Shown here: positions 35,193 to 46,613 of the stretch, piece by piece
Layout of the letters: every line of letters begins with the position of its first letter
Position numbering within the stretch: the stretch's first letter is position 1
Position numbers and translations under genes: made by a program
Notes under the pieces: model-generated
Told to the model about the DNA's origin: nothing
The model's database searches: none
The model's input: only the letters and a program-made list of their open reading frames with translations
Assembly: GCA_947652605.1 (NCBI GenBank)
Contig: CANTFG010000263.1
Span: 1-64,000, forward strand
From: Elmis aenea
Lineage: Eukaryota; Arthropoda; Insecta; Coleoptera; Elmidae
Length of the DNA: 64,000 bases
Reading direction: 5' to 3'

Positions 35193-35794
35193 TATTACCT
35201 GTTTAATTTTGGAATTCTTAGGCAATGAACAAATTTCATCATTTTAGGTGGTGATGAATTTTGCAGATGTACGAACTGCTATGAAGTTTTCAATTATCAG
35301 GTTATGGTTGAGTTTTAGTCGATAACTATTTTTCTCCTGTGCTTGTTAATAAAGCTTATTTATAAGCAATAAAATAGTTGAAACGAATATTTAAGTCTTA
35401 AGTTAATTATTTTAATTGATTGCAGTTTAGGCAAAATGTTTTTTTTTTTAGTGCACAATGCAATTTAATTCACTTTTCTTTAAAGAGTATTATATTGCGA
35501 AATACTTCTTAAAATAACTTAAATTAATATCAAAAAAATATGTTAAGAAAAATTTTAATACATTAATTTTTAAATGTTTACAGCTTTTATTTGGTTTTAG
35601 ATAACTTAAACTAACTAAACAACAATTAATTGGAAGACAAATTAACTTTAACTTTTACAAAGGATAAGTTTGATAGTTATTTACTTAAGAGTAGAACTTT
35701 TTGTTCAACTTCTACTAATTTTGTTACTAAATAAGGTAAATCAGTTTGCCTTACTAGCTTTTATTCTCCCTCAAACTACACGTACTTCGGTTGA

Positions 35795-35866
35795 ATATTT
35801 AAGTTCAGCAAGTCTAGTTTTATTAACCCACAAAATTTTATCAATTTTCGACAAATGCCGCTAAAG
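35795..35866 (-). repeat. Extra 72-bp copy of the terminal-repeat tip
   Basis: Closely matches the last ~70 bp of the right terminal repeat (for example AAGTCTAGTTTTATTAACCC and GACAAATGCCGCTAAAG) in the same orientation. It sits about 110 bp inside the right repeat. This suggests nested insertion or end duplication. Confidence 0.85.
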
Positions 35867-35978
35867 GCATTCTAATTAATCTCATTTTAGTAAATGACGT
35901 CTGTGAAAATTACGTTTCATGAGTGTTTTTTCACAGAAAGTTAAGAGTGAAATAAGGTTAATCAACCAGCATTATTAA

Positions 35979-36468
35979 CTACCACTCTCAAATTACAAGT
36001 TATTTGTTAAAAAAATAAATTAAGGGTCGCTTAAAATTAAAATTTTAGTTCCAACTGAAACTGATCTGATCCTTATAGATCTAAATGAGTCCACCTTACT
36101 ATCTCAGAAAGGTCAAGAAAGGTGGAAAAAGTAAGTCAAGACGGCAAAAAATGACAGTTGTGTACTTGGGTATGTTATAAGATTTACGTTATTTTAAGCT
36201 TATTTTAACACAAAATCAATACAAATATAGTTTCATTTATGCCTTATAATCATATTTGTACACTTTACACAGATAATTTAGCCATCCTAACATGAGAAAA
36301 TTCGAATTAAAAAACCTAACCTAACTGTCAAACGGAACTTTTATATTGAATTTTTACGCTTATTAAATGAGAGCGCCAAGTAATTTTAACATATTTGAGT
36401 TCAGCAAGTCTAGTTTTATTAACCCACAAAATTTTATCAATTTTCGACAACTGCCGCTAAAGTGAAGT
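35979..36468 (-). repeat. Right 490-bp terminal inverted repeat
   Basis: Inverted partner of 30831-31320. Confidence 0.9.
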
Positions 36469-39320
36469 AGTTCCTCATGTTTTTGATCATATAAACATTT
36501 TAATCCTTTAAAAGACTTTTGGGACACTTTGTTTGTTTTTAGGGTGTAAACAATTTTTTTTTGCGTAAAATGTCTTAATCATTATGATTTTTAAACAGAC
36601 ATTAATAACATAAAAATTCCTGCTCGAAAGTAGGTACATCCAATACATTTCTCAACCATTTTAAAAGCACTGTTGGATTTGTAAACATATATGAAAGCTG
36701 TACTAAAATTTTGTACCGTTTTATCAATAGTAAAAATTCACAATTCTCAATTAAAATAAATACCTAACGTGTTTGCTTTAAATTGGTCATTGAAAAACAG
36801 TTAATTAATCCTTATTTTGTTTTGTAATGATTAATAAAGGTTTTAATTGGCAATAATTATCATTAACTTTTAGTTATACAAACTGTTTTTACAAAATCCA
36901 TAATTAAAAGAATGTAATAACCGTGAAATTACAACAAAATGTACTACTAGACTGGGCACACATGCAGGTTTTTTAACGTTATGTTTATTAAAATGGCTTA
37001 TACATTTAGTTCAAGGCAACAATTTTCTGTGTTAAATTATAAATAATGTATAGGCGGGGTAATGCCTCTTCATATTTGTCGAAAGCTACTTTTTTTTTAT
37101 CTGAGTACCTATCGACTTCCGTTTTAATATAGTTTTTTTGATAACAACCTTTGCAATTCCTTTACTTCAGCTGTTAAATATTGTGCTTGTTCACCGGAAA
37201 TTGTAAACTGATACCACCGGCTTGTGAATGCCTTTTTATGTCCACTTTAAGGCTGCGAAAACGGTAAATTTATTGTTCAAAAGATGAATGGTTATACAAA
37301 AGTTATTAAAATCGCGAGATGAGAATATTGCCTCCAATAAACTGACCATAAAATACACGCCGTTTCCTGGATTACTATGATAATGCCACTCGCGAATTTC
37401 TTGTGATTTTCACTTGATGTTTATTGGATGTAATCATAACTCACGCAAAAAAAAGTCAGGTCAGCCGCATGGTGTGGCAATAAAAGATTTATTTTCAGAG
37501 ATAATGCTAATGAACCATTCCAGGCACATCCAATTGCGTTTCATTTGGATTTCAGTTAATAGCAAGCCCGCTTAACGAAAATTATAGATTTGTGGTAAGA
37601 AAGACATCAAGTGGCACAACACTAAATCGTACCTCCTTAAAACATGGACTAAACTGTATCGTTACCTTAAAATCATTACTTTTCAAGGAGCTAGGGACGT
37701 AGCTGCTTCGATTTATCGACTCTGCCTATTCTTGAATAATTAATAACGTTTAAGTAATCTACTAACAGCGTTTGGCTAATAAAATTTCATTACACTCAAA
37801 CGAAGGCAGTATTTAAGGTCAAGGTGGAATTAGACGACATGGGAAGTTACTACGTCTAACTCATAACGACAGAATAAGAACACAGACTACATGGGAAAAG
37901 TGAGTTTAACATCAGTTACTGGAAAAATAGAGAACAGCATACTAAAACGGTCTATACACCTCGAACGTAGGAACTATAATAGGTGGACCGTCATGCCCCG
38001 GAGTAAGTTGATCTTATGTTTTAAGCTAAAAACTCGAAAATGTCCGTAAGTCGAAGCACCGCCTTGTAATTGATTCATCGATGCAGGTACTGAACTGTAA
38101 TAGTCCTAGACGTGCAAACGCTAGCAGTTAGAAACCCGTGGGCGGTAGAGCCATGCCAACAAAGAGCATCAACTCCGAAAAAAGCGTCAGAACTTCGGGA
38201 ATGGCGTTATTTTGAAACGTCCGTAAGTCGGAAGCGGTGCCGTAAGTCGAAGATTCGTAACTCGAAGTATGACTGTTCTAAATTGGCCACCAAGAGGAAA
38301 ATAAAACATGGAAAATGTATATCGGAAACATAATGAATGACTGAGAAGATAGAAAATTGTGGGGCCGGCGTACAACGAACCCGGAAAATGTCAAATGAGA
38401 CCTTTATTCTTGATTTACAAATTTGGTATGATATTTAGGGGAAAGTTGCCCAAATTGTACCACTTACTAAAATTGGATTCTCAAGGAAATTTGGTTCGAT
38501 TATTTAAAAAAGTATTTAGGCTAAATGATAGGGTGGCATATTATTTTTGCATTCTAAGGCAATAAATCTATTTATAATGACTTATTAATTACATACCTAT
38601 ATACATAGTAATTTTTGAAAATGAAGTTACACCAGAACTACCTGATTATTAAATTTGAATTTGAAAAGCACAAACAAGCAACTTTTGAATCAAACGCGGT
38701 TTCTATAGCAACGGTAAAAAACTTAAAACACTAATTTTGCCACTTGTAGTCGCCAGTTTTAAATAACAGTAAAATAATACGATTTAGGTGACCAGTGCGA
38801 TTTTGGCAACTTTCCACTACATTCAATTTTGAAACTAAACACAATTTTGAACCAGAATTCTTACTGATTTATTATACCCAGAATGACGTTCCATGCAAAA
38901 CAGTCTTTAGCAGTATAACAAACTTTATTCCATAACAACTAGTTATGATATTGGTTTTCAATAAATACCGACCATTAGTGGGCTAATAATTTTTATTTCC
39001 CTTCCACTTAATTTCATGGAACAGAATGACTCAAACTGTAATTAATACGAGTGCTAGTAAAGTTTCTGAAACACGCAAGCCCTTAGAAATAAAAATCTAC
39101 GATCAACATAATTTTTTGTAAGTAAATATGGAAGTTTCCAGGTATAAATTTCGAATAACTTGGTATTGACAATTTTCTTTGAGTTAGATGCTTTTATTGA
39201 TACCACACAGAAACATAAATAATAGAAGTACTAATAGGTATAAGTTGCAAACGCAAGTGAAATAACTATAATTTTGATGTTTATACTTGAATTATTTAAG
39301 TAATTTTAAGAAATCTCTTT
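36469..39320. other. Intergenic, mostly unrecognised
   Basis: About 2.85 kb, AT-rich. The phrase CGTAAGTCG recurs at about 38046, 38221, 38240 and, as CGTAACTCG, 38258, suggesting a small repeat remnant. No gene is recognised. Confidence 0.4.
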
Positions 39321-39324
39321 TTAA

Positions 39325-39922
39325 CGCTCCCATTGTGTTCGGGTCAATATGACCCGGTTAATATATTCTGACCGCTGTATTGTTTGATTATTGAAACATT
39401 TTATTATTATTCCATAACTTTCACTTTTTATTGGTGAGGAATACGTACACAATACGGCCAAAAAAATAAGCAGTCCTTTTTTTATAAACTATTTTTTTAC
39501 GCTTACTATGTCTGGGTTAATATGACCCGATGGCCAGATTTTTAAACTTTTACGGAACTACAAACTTAATATCGTTGAATTAGACGTTTTATTCATATTT
39601 GTAAGGTCAATTCGTACGGCTGGCGGTTATCGTTGTGAAACAGAGAAGAAGCAAGTCGTGCAGGTTCCGGCGCGCCTGAATGGGTGTCCACGTTTGAGCA
39701 AGTTAGAGCTTGTATTTTATTTTTGGGTATACAAGTGTTGCTACAGATCTGTTCATTTAGTTTGCTTGGTGATTGCTGAGTATAAAGGTTTTAGTGACAT
39801 TACTTAACAACAAAGAAGCTAAATTATAGCACAGAAACGCAATATCTTTAAAATAGCAGCTATTCGGGTCATATTGACCCTAACGCCATACGTGTTACCG
39901 AAACGTGAACACAACAGGAGGG
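39325..39922. mobile_element. piggyBac-type MITE, 598 bp
   Basis: TTAA flanks both sides (39321-39324, 39923-39926). The inner ends read CGCTCCCATTGTGTTC and, inverted, CCCTCCTGTTGTGTTC. The near-palindrome GGGTCAATATGACCC occurs at about 39341, with variants at about 39512 and 39868. No transposase frame. The ends and TTAA indicate mobilisation by a piggyBac group different from the 22155 element. Confidence 0.85.
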
Positions 39923-39964
39923 TTAACATCATTGTAGGTGGACCCAGACCTTGACACACGATTT

Positions 39965-40565
39965 TAAATGTACCTAAATGTGTACAAATACCTGGGCATT
40001 GAAATAATGGACAATGCAAAAAGTAACCAGGAAATAAGAAACCCAATATGACTACGAGAAGCCATCATAAGACTACTGCATGGCCTAATATGGGACCGAA
40101 AAATAACTAAACATACGAGAGTTACAATCTACAAAATAATAGTCGAAAGTGTCAGTACATACAGATCAGAATTATAGGAAATTATGGAGAAGTTAAGGAT
40201 CAAGGCGATGGAGATGGACTACTGGCAATGATGCTGTGGTTATACAAAAACAGACAAGAAGAGAAACAAAGATATACGAGACGAAATAGGTGTAAATATA
40301 GACATTATAGAGTCAACAGAACTTAAAAGACTAAAATGGTATGGGCACATCCAAAGAATGAATGGAGATAGATGTGCAAAAAAGTATGGAAGTGGGTGCC
40401 GCCATATACAAGAAGAAGAGGTCGACCAAGACGAAACTGGGGACACGAAGTAAAGGAAGCAATGTCTGCAAGAGGCATAAAGGAAGAGGATTGGAAAGAC
40501 AGGCTGAAATGAATTTAGGAAGCAAGAGACGGCGACAGCCGAAATCTATCTCACATTTGGATAGA
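39965..40565 (+). pseudogene. Non-LTR retrotransposon 3' fragment (RTE-like)
   Basis: Plus-strand tail of an endonuclease-RT ORF: VYKYLGIEIMDNAKSNQEI, then HTRVTIYKIIVESVSTYRSE, DIRDEIGVNIDIIESTELKR, LKWYGHIQRMNGDRCAKKVW, RRRGRPRRNWGHEVKEAM and KEEDWKDRLK. The order matches the region after the RT domain in insect RTE-like elements. Stops and shifts interrupt it, and the RT core is absent. It starts about 40 bp right of the piggyBac MITE. Confidence 0.8.
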
Positions 40566-42457
40566 TAAATCAGTTTCCACTCTCATCTGTTCGTCAGGAG
40601 CTTTCTAAATTAACTTAATTTACATAATCAGTAATAATGACCCAGGGACATTGATAATTTTCTTTTCTTGCCACGAGAACGTGTTGCTTGGTAACAGCCC
40701 GACGCTGTGATTTTTTTATTTTTCAACAATCACCTTTGTTCTTGCTTGTACAAATCGCAGAAGCTGCAGTATTATGTTTGTTTGTTAAATTTTCCGCGCT
40801 CAAATCGTTCGTCACTCAACAGGAAATTTAAATACTCGACGTCAACTGGAGTTTCCACAATTAATCCGAACCCACCGTTAACGCTAACACAATTCGTTTT
40901 AAAGTCGATTTGAAATCAAGCCGGTGTATAATCGCATTGTTACTGAAGCACAGTTTGCCGTTGCAACGAGTCGTTGAAATAGGTCTGTCACTTGAACCGT
41001 TAAATCTAGATGGTTCTGTATGTAATCAGCGAAATGTCACAATCGCTTCACTCGGATAACTCTAATCAATATAGCACGCAACCTTAATCATTATCGAAAA
41101 GCCTGCAGAGTAGTTTTAGGAGAAAATGAATTAAAACTAGCAAAACCGGCGCTCTCGAGCCCGATAAATATAAAAATATGCTGAAGAAATAAATTGCGAT
41201 AGAAAAACCACTCGAGACTGCAGTAATAAGGATAAGTATATCCAGGAAACTGTTTCTGATTATTTGGAAAGCTGCATCATTAAAATAGTGATATCTGTGC
41301 GATCATTAAATCGTTTGATTTTCACGGGTTTAATATTAAAATATTATAATTACACGATATGTTCGTTACAGGCTTACAAAATGATTTCAAAAGAAGTATG
41401 TGTGTCTTTGGATCTGGTAATGTATCTGTGCAAAATTTTCGGGCAAGTTTTGTCGAAGTAGCAATGTTTAGATGTTTTGAAATATGCATAACGGACTTGA
41501 GTTAACTATGCATTTTCCGAAACATCTGATTGGGCTAGTTTAACCGAAGCTATCTGTATATCTATTATATTAAGCGAGATCCCCTTAGTACCAAGAATGA
41601 AGTGGTACATCCTTGCACATATAAAAAAATATGGATTTCAAATGTATCAAAATCGGGAACGCGCGTCATCAATTTTTTTCTTAGCGTCGTCTATCACGAT
41701 CTAATTTTCCATTCTCTCATTGTAAATGCAAGCCTTTGGCTCGTATCATGCAAATATCAACAGTTCATAGAACCTCATCATTATTTCACAACAGATATGT
41801 TGCGCTCAAGTTGTCAGCGCAAAGTGTCCGTACACGTTATCTTCAATCTACCCCCAAAACATTTATTGTTGGCCATAAATTCCCAACTACACCTACTTGA
41901 CGTAGCGTAGCCCATTTCTATGCTCAACCGGACACGGCCGACAAGTGTACAGATCCCTCAGCGCATTTGATATTTACAATACGTTGCCGTGAATTGAATT
42001 GTAGCCTCAGGTGAGATGATTGTAACGATATGGCACACTACAACGTTCATTGTACCCCAATGAGTCATCAACAACGGCACGAATATCTTGACGATCTTTC
42101 TGCAGCATGTTTCATCATACCTCTGCCAGCGTGAATAACTGAAAGAGAGTCCGTACATGTGTTTATAAATAGGCGCGGTTTAACCTGCGTACGATTTTAT
42201 GGTTGCCTTAAAAAGTTTAATTATAGCAATAAGCCGAGATTTGTAACTGTACTTGATCAATGTGCTCGAGAAATAAAACGTTAAAAAAAAAAGATGGTGG
42301 TTAGTTTATATTTAATGATGAACGCCCACCGAATTGATGTGACGCGTGATCTCACAGTGACTCGGTATTTTCACGCAGTTATCTGATTATCAAATGACTA
42401 AACGCAGTAAAAATGAAGTAATAAGAGTACCTAATCATCACTGTCCTTTTCTAATGA
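40566..42457. other. Intergenic, nothing recognised
   Basis: About 1.9 kb. A 102-codon open frame at 41602-41910 shows no known motif and is not called as a gene. Confidence 0.4.
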
Positions 42458-42459
42458 TA

Positions 42460-43487
42460 TGCGTGGGTGGATTAAAAAGTTCGCCACCTGACATTCAAGG
42501 TTTGTTCCAGTCCAGCAGACGATCTTGTACCAATTCATGAACTAATACATAAACTGGTTTATGCACAAGCCTTAACTATGGACTAATAAATGTATAAGTC
42601 GCTGCTGTAACGTTTTAACGACATGCCTAACTGTAAATAACATTTGTGTCTATTGGGTTCATAGAAATTTGTGTATCACAAGTGAGGCTGGAAGAGCAAT
42701 GCCTAGCTACTAGAGGCCACGTTAATATTGTGAACAGCGCATGCCTCTAAAAATTCCAGCGCTAGTTCTTGTCTTCGTTCATGTACCTACTGCTTCTAAC
42801 GTCCACCAACTAGTTCATGAATTGTTACGATAACTGCTGGAACAGCCGACTAACTGTCCGGTGAACTATCAGAGACTGCGCATTAGCATGATAGTCCATC
42901 GGATCATACATGGTCTAATGGTGCCTGTACACCTGAGAGTAAAGTACTCTCGAGAGTAGCGTCGCCAAGGATACAGCCAATCGCGAGTTACTCTCAGGGG
43001 CTGTATCCTTGGCGACGCTACTCTCGAGAGTACTTTACTCTCAGGTGTACAGGCACCATTACAGGAACAAACCTATAGTGAACAAAAAAGTCGGGTTTGG
43101 CGAAGAAAAAGGTGTTTCTATCACAAAAATGCACTGTCTCACTCGCCCCTAATTACAACATTCACAGTTAAAGAACTGGGCTTCGTGTATTGATTTCCCT
43201 TGCACCTTGCACCGTATTCTCTAGATTTGGCCTCCTCCGACTACTATCTGTTTTAAAACTTAAAAAACAAGCACTTGAAAGGACAATAATTTTCATTCAA
43301 TGCTGTTATAGCGGCTACCTATAGCGGCAAAACTCGACAAATCGGTCCATAAAAAAATCGTAGAGGTTAAAACATCGCTTGAAAATGCATTGTGCTTCAA
43401 GGAGATTAAATAGAAAAATAAAAGTTGTCTTTAACCTATTAAACAATAATTTATATGCCAGGTCGCGGACATTTTAAGCCACCCTCA
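42460..43487 (+). mobile_element. Degraded mariner element interrupted by a MITE
   Basis: The ends pair as inverted repeats: the left has GGGTGGATTAAAAAGTTCG then CCACCTGACAT; the right, inverted, GGGTGGCTTAAAATGTCCG then CGACCTGGCAT. TA flanks both ends. Coding traces on the plus strand include RLTVR and RISMIVHRIIH (about 42845-42910) and, after the MITE, a FYHKNALSHS block (family HQDNAPSH), VKELGFV, and YSLDLASSDYYLF (about 43215-43255). The central part, including the first catalytic Asp, is missing, and the second Asp of HQDNA is Lys. A different mariner from the 4046 copy. Confidence 0.75.
42917..43060. mobile_element. Perfect-palindrome MITE inside mariner
   Basis: Arms 42917-42978 and 42999-43060 are exact 62-bp reverse complements around a 20-bp loop. 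Each begins with GGTGCCTGTACACCTGAGAG after AAT. ACTCTCGAGAGT inside each arm is itself a palindrome. TA flanks both sides if the element is taken as ATGGTGCC to GGCACCAT. Absence of mismatches means a young or gene-converted copy. Confidence 0.9.
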
Positions 43488-43489
43488 TA

Positions 43490-44865
43490 AATAATGTCCG
43501 ACACTTAATACTACATATTTTTTTTAAATTGCATCAAAATGAGCTCACAAAATCACTGTTAAATTACTTCAGTGGGCACTTGGTCTTAGACGTGCTGGAA
43601 TCTGCAAGTTTGTTTTTCGATCATTTTTGTGCAATCAGATCCAGAACAGGCTCAGCCCTTTTCAATTTAAAAATAATACAATGTTTTAATAATGTGTTAT
43701 GAAGTTTTATTGTTATTCTATAAAAGGTTATGCGGATTTATCACTTGACAGCTCAAGACGTGACGTCAACCGTCAATTGTTTGTATTGTCTTCCTTTTGG
43801 CTTGCAAATACTTTAGAATTTCCACGCCTCCACAAATTTTTAACGGCTTAGCATAAACCACAAACATGAATATTTTACAATTGACCGTTTAAAATTTTAT
43901 CTGTAAGGGCGAGCGCCCACGCAAGAGGCGTCACTCGTGATTGGATAATTTTGTGAAGATATCAGATTTTAAGTGACAACACTGGAAAACGGAAGTATTA
44001 AGGGTTGCTACTGTTGTAATGTTTCCTTGCGATGATAAAAATGCTGCCATACACTCGATATTTTTGGAGTCGTACCACTTTTAAATTACAGTCATATACG
44101 CTTGGACCAAAGATTTTACAATAAACAATGATTGTAACTGGTTTTATAAAATAAATATGCTACACAAGACTTAGTACTAGCTATTTTTTAAGTATAATTG
44201 AGTCGTTAACACTGTTCAGACCAAATATCCTCCTTGATAATGCGTTAACTAATAACTATTTTCATTTTATAATAAACGCTAGCCTTTAACTGATTGTTTC
44301 ACAATAAGGAATTTTGATGCAAGACCATTCTCTTCTCTCCAGCAAAGTGTAATGCGCACAAAAACACGGTATGTCATTACATTACTCCGTTAAATTAATA
44401 TTAATTTACATTATCTTTACACGATCGAGTTTACGTAACTTCGTTACATAAATGAAAGTAACGGCCAAGGTTTTTGTAATTAAACCGTGCTCTTGAAATA
44501 TGAGTAAATTGCTGAGTACTTACTAGTAATGTGGTACTTTAACAGAGCTAGGTTACTATACTCTTTTGGCTTTACGAAATACCTGGACGTTTCTTGCGTC
44601 GAAATAATTATTAAGCGGCGTCTTAACTAGCTAAACAATTGCTTTAAACGAGGTAGTTACGCGACAGACGCTATTTACTAACTCCTGTTGAACAAAAGGC
44701 ACAATTAAAACAACTAATAGCGCCGTGATGCGGTATTGTTTTCGGTCCTGCTTTTGTGTAAGGAAATTTCAACATACAATAACAGCGGTGTTAATAAATT
44801 TACCCAAAAATTAACTTGCCGAATGAAAACATAGTATTTCAGACTTTTTTATTGGAGATAAAGTC
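43490..44865. other. Intergenic, nothing recognised
   Basis: About 1.4 kb with no identifiable element or gene. Confidence 0.45.
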
Positions 44866-45030
44866 TGTCATTGGACAAGAGTGTGCGTTTGTCTTGATTT
44901 ACAAGTCAATCTAGAATCAATCAATCAATTTTATTAGTATTGTTTACCATTTCATCGTTGGTACGACTATGAGATGTGTCATTGGGCAAGCGTGTTCGTT
45001 TACTTTGAATTACAAATCAATAATCTAGAT
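44866..45030. repeat. Local tandem duplication, 111-bp spacing
   Basis: TGTCATTGGACAAGAGTGTG at 44866 recurs as TGTCATTGGGCAAGCGTGTT at 44977, and similarity continues to AATCTAGA in both. Two diverged copies only. Confidence 0.75.
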
Positions 45031-45692
45031 ACAACGGTCTATTAGGATTCGCGTAAAATTCGCAAAAGATTGTTTTAAAGATTTTTTTAGATCCTTTCGA
45101 ATAATTTTAGATAGCCCTAACTATATTTTCAAGATCTTATCAGGGAAGGTCACGATATGTTGTCGCTAGAATCTGATCAAGGCTGTATTTATTGCATCAA
45201 GAACATCAAAACTAAATGTTTTCCAGAGTTATACGTGCCACCGGCCATTTTATTCGAAAAAATGGGGGAAAAACTGAAAAGTTGAATAATAAAAGTAATT
45301 TTTGCGATCGCGTTGGCTATGAAACCCTCAGAGATAAAATCAAAATTCTTCTATTTACCAATTCGCGCATCCTTTGCAAGTAAAATAGTGCAAAGTTTTT
45401 GAAAAAATACTAAACGATTCCGGAGAAAAACGTCAAAAACGAAACCCCTGCAAAAGCGCTATGATTTGAGAAGTTGTATAACTTAATGTTTGCAACTTGC
45501 ATAGGCGTTTAACATAGAGGAAACCGTTTTTACAAGGGCCTCGTTTTTCGCGTTTTTCTAAAGCCTAGTCCAGATTGTAAACAAATGTTTCGGAACAATA
45601 TTGAACACTGTGCCTAAACAGTTAAACAAACTGTATACGTTGTTCCGCGTCCAGACTAAAGCCAGTGTTTCGGTGTTTCTCAATTGATTATC

Positions 45693-45809
45693 ATGTCCAG
45701 TGAGACTATTGCAGGAATTTGTGCTGCCAATTTATATATTTTGCTTAACGGCCGAAGGAATAAAGAAAAGAAAAGAAGAAGGTGGTGGATACCGAAAGCA
45801 CTAATGTAA
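45693..45809 (+). pseudogene. Harbinger-like transposase N-terminal remnant
   Basis: A 38-codon frame from ATG at 45693 ending in TAA at 45807. It contains RRNKEKKRRRWWIPKAL, resembling the basic R-R-W-W stretch near the N terminus of PIF/Harbinger transposases. The DDE catalytic part is deleted. Confidence 0.55.
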
Positions 45810-45839
45810 GGCACCAGTTATGGCAATGAATAAAGAATG

Positions 45840-46074
45840 GTGAAGAACCACTTTTCTTAGTGCCTTGCAGTTTTTTGTGTTCCAGTCGAAATTGGGATTT
45901 TAGCATGTGCACTTTCTTTTCAACTTCAGCAACTGTTACATCACATGATTGCGCAATATTTCCAAAAGCATCCCTCTTTTTATTCCTATTTTTGTATTCA
46001 CCACATGTGACATCCCACAAACAAGATGTGCTATGCACTTTTTCCATCAGTTGTAAAGTCTTTCGATTCCACAT
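45840..46074 (-). pseudogene. MADF-domain DNA-binding protein remnant (Harbinger ORF)
   Basis: Reading from the ATG at 46074: TLQLMEKVHSTSCLWDVTCG, then YKNRNKKRDAFGNIAQSC and VEKKVHMLKSQFRLEHKKLQ, ending KKSGSS. This is the MADF (Myb/SANT-like) signature: L-x2-V-x4-LWD, Y-x-N/D-R, F/W-x2-IA, V-x2-K-x3-L-x2-Q/FRRE. Harbinger elements encode such a partner that helps the transposase reach the nucleus and bind DNA. The C-terminal BESS-like part is absent and the frame runs into unrelated residues. Confidence 0.7.
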
Positions 46075-46613
46075 TGTAATAAATATATAACCAAGAATCA
46101 CTCTAACCGAAACTGTTTGACTGAACCGTGTTTGACAACAGACTTGTTCAATGTTCCAATGTTTCCCATATAAACGGGAAACAAGGAACAGGGCTTTTTT
46201 TGTTTCGCAACATTAGTGAAACAGTTCCGAAACAAGCTAGAAACAAAGTTGAGCTGTTCCGAAACATCGGGAACATTGTTCATGAACACTGTTCCGAAAC
46301 ATTTGTTTACAATCTGGACTAGGCTTTAGGATACGTTAAAGATTTTTTCAAAAATTTTGCACCATTTTACTTGCAAAGGATGCGCGAATTGGTAAATAGA
46401 AGATTTCGATTTTATCTCTGACGATTTCATGGCCAACGCGATCGCAAAATTACCTCTATTATATTCAACTTCTCAGTTTTTCCCCCATTTTTCCGAAGGA
46501 AATGGCCAGTGGCTCGTATAACTCTGCAAAACATTTAGTTTTAAAATTCCTGATGCAATAAACACAGCCTTGATCAGATTCTAGCGACAACATATCGTGA
46601 CCCTCCCTGGTTA

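Larger units (their letters stand above)
30831..36468. mobile_element. 5.6-kb gene-free unit with 490-bp terminal inverted repeats and a minisatellite core
   Basis: The unit is bounded by inverted repeats 30831-31320 and 35979-36468, both starting ACTTCACTTTAGCGGCAGTT outermost and about 95% identical by eye. Between them lie a short spacer, a palindromic MITE, a 24-copy minisatellite, and a fragment repeating the outermost part of the terminal repeat. I find no transposase-like frame, so if it moves it is non-autonomous. No clear target duplication (left flank GGTATA, right flank AGTTCC). The layout resembles foldback-type elements or large non-autonomous DNA transposons with tandem cores; I cannot assign a family. 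It could also be an inverted segmental duplication around a satellite array. Confidence 0.7.
45561..46325. mobile_element. PIF/Harbinger deletion derivative
   Basis: Inverted repeats of nearly 40 bp start AAGCCTAGTCCAGATTGTAA and include ACAAATGTTTCGGAACA on each strand. TA (or TAA/TTA) flanks the ends. It carries the 5' end of a Harbinger-like transposase frame on the plus strand and a MADF-domain remnant on the minus strand, facing each other, as expected of the two-gene Harbinger layout after deletion of the middle. Confidence 0.8.
45140..46610. mobile_element. Foldback element with ~280-bp arms hosting a Harbinger insertion
   Basis: The arms 45140-45421 and 46326-46610 are inverted repeats starting CAGGGAAGGTCACGATATG and, on the other strand, CAGGGAGGGTCACGATATG, with an estimated 85-90% identity. 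TTA flanks both ends (45137-45139, 46611-46613), a possible 3-bp duplication of the PIF/Harbinger kind. The arms are interrupted asymmetrically by 45561-46325, a separate element. Non-coding in its own sequence. Confidence 0.75.
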
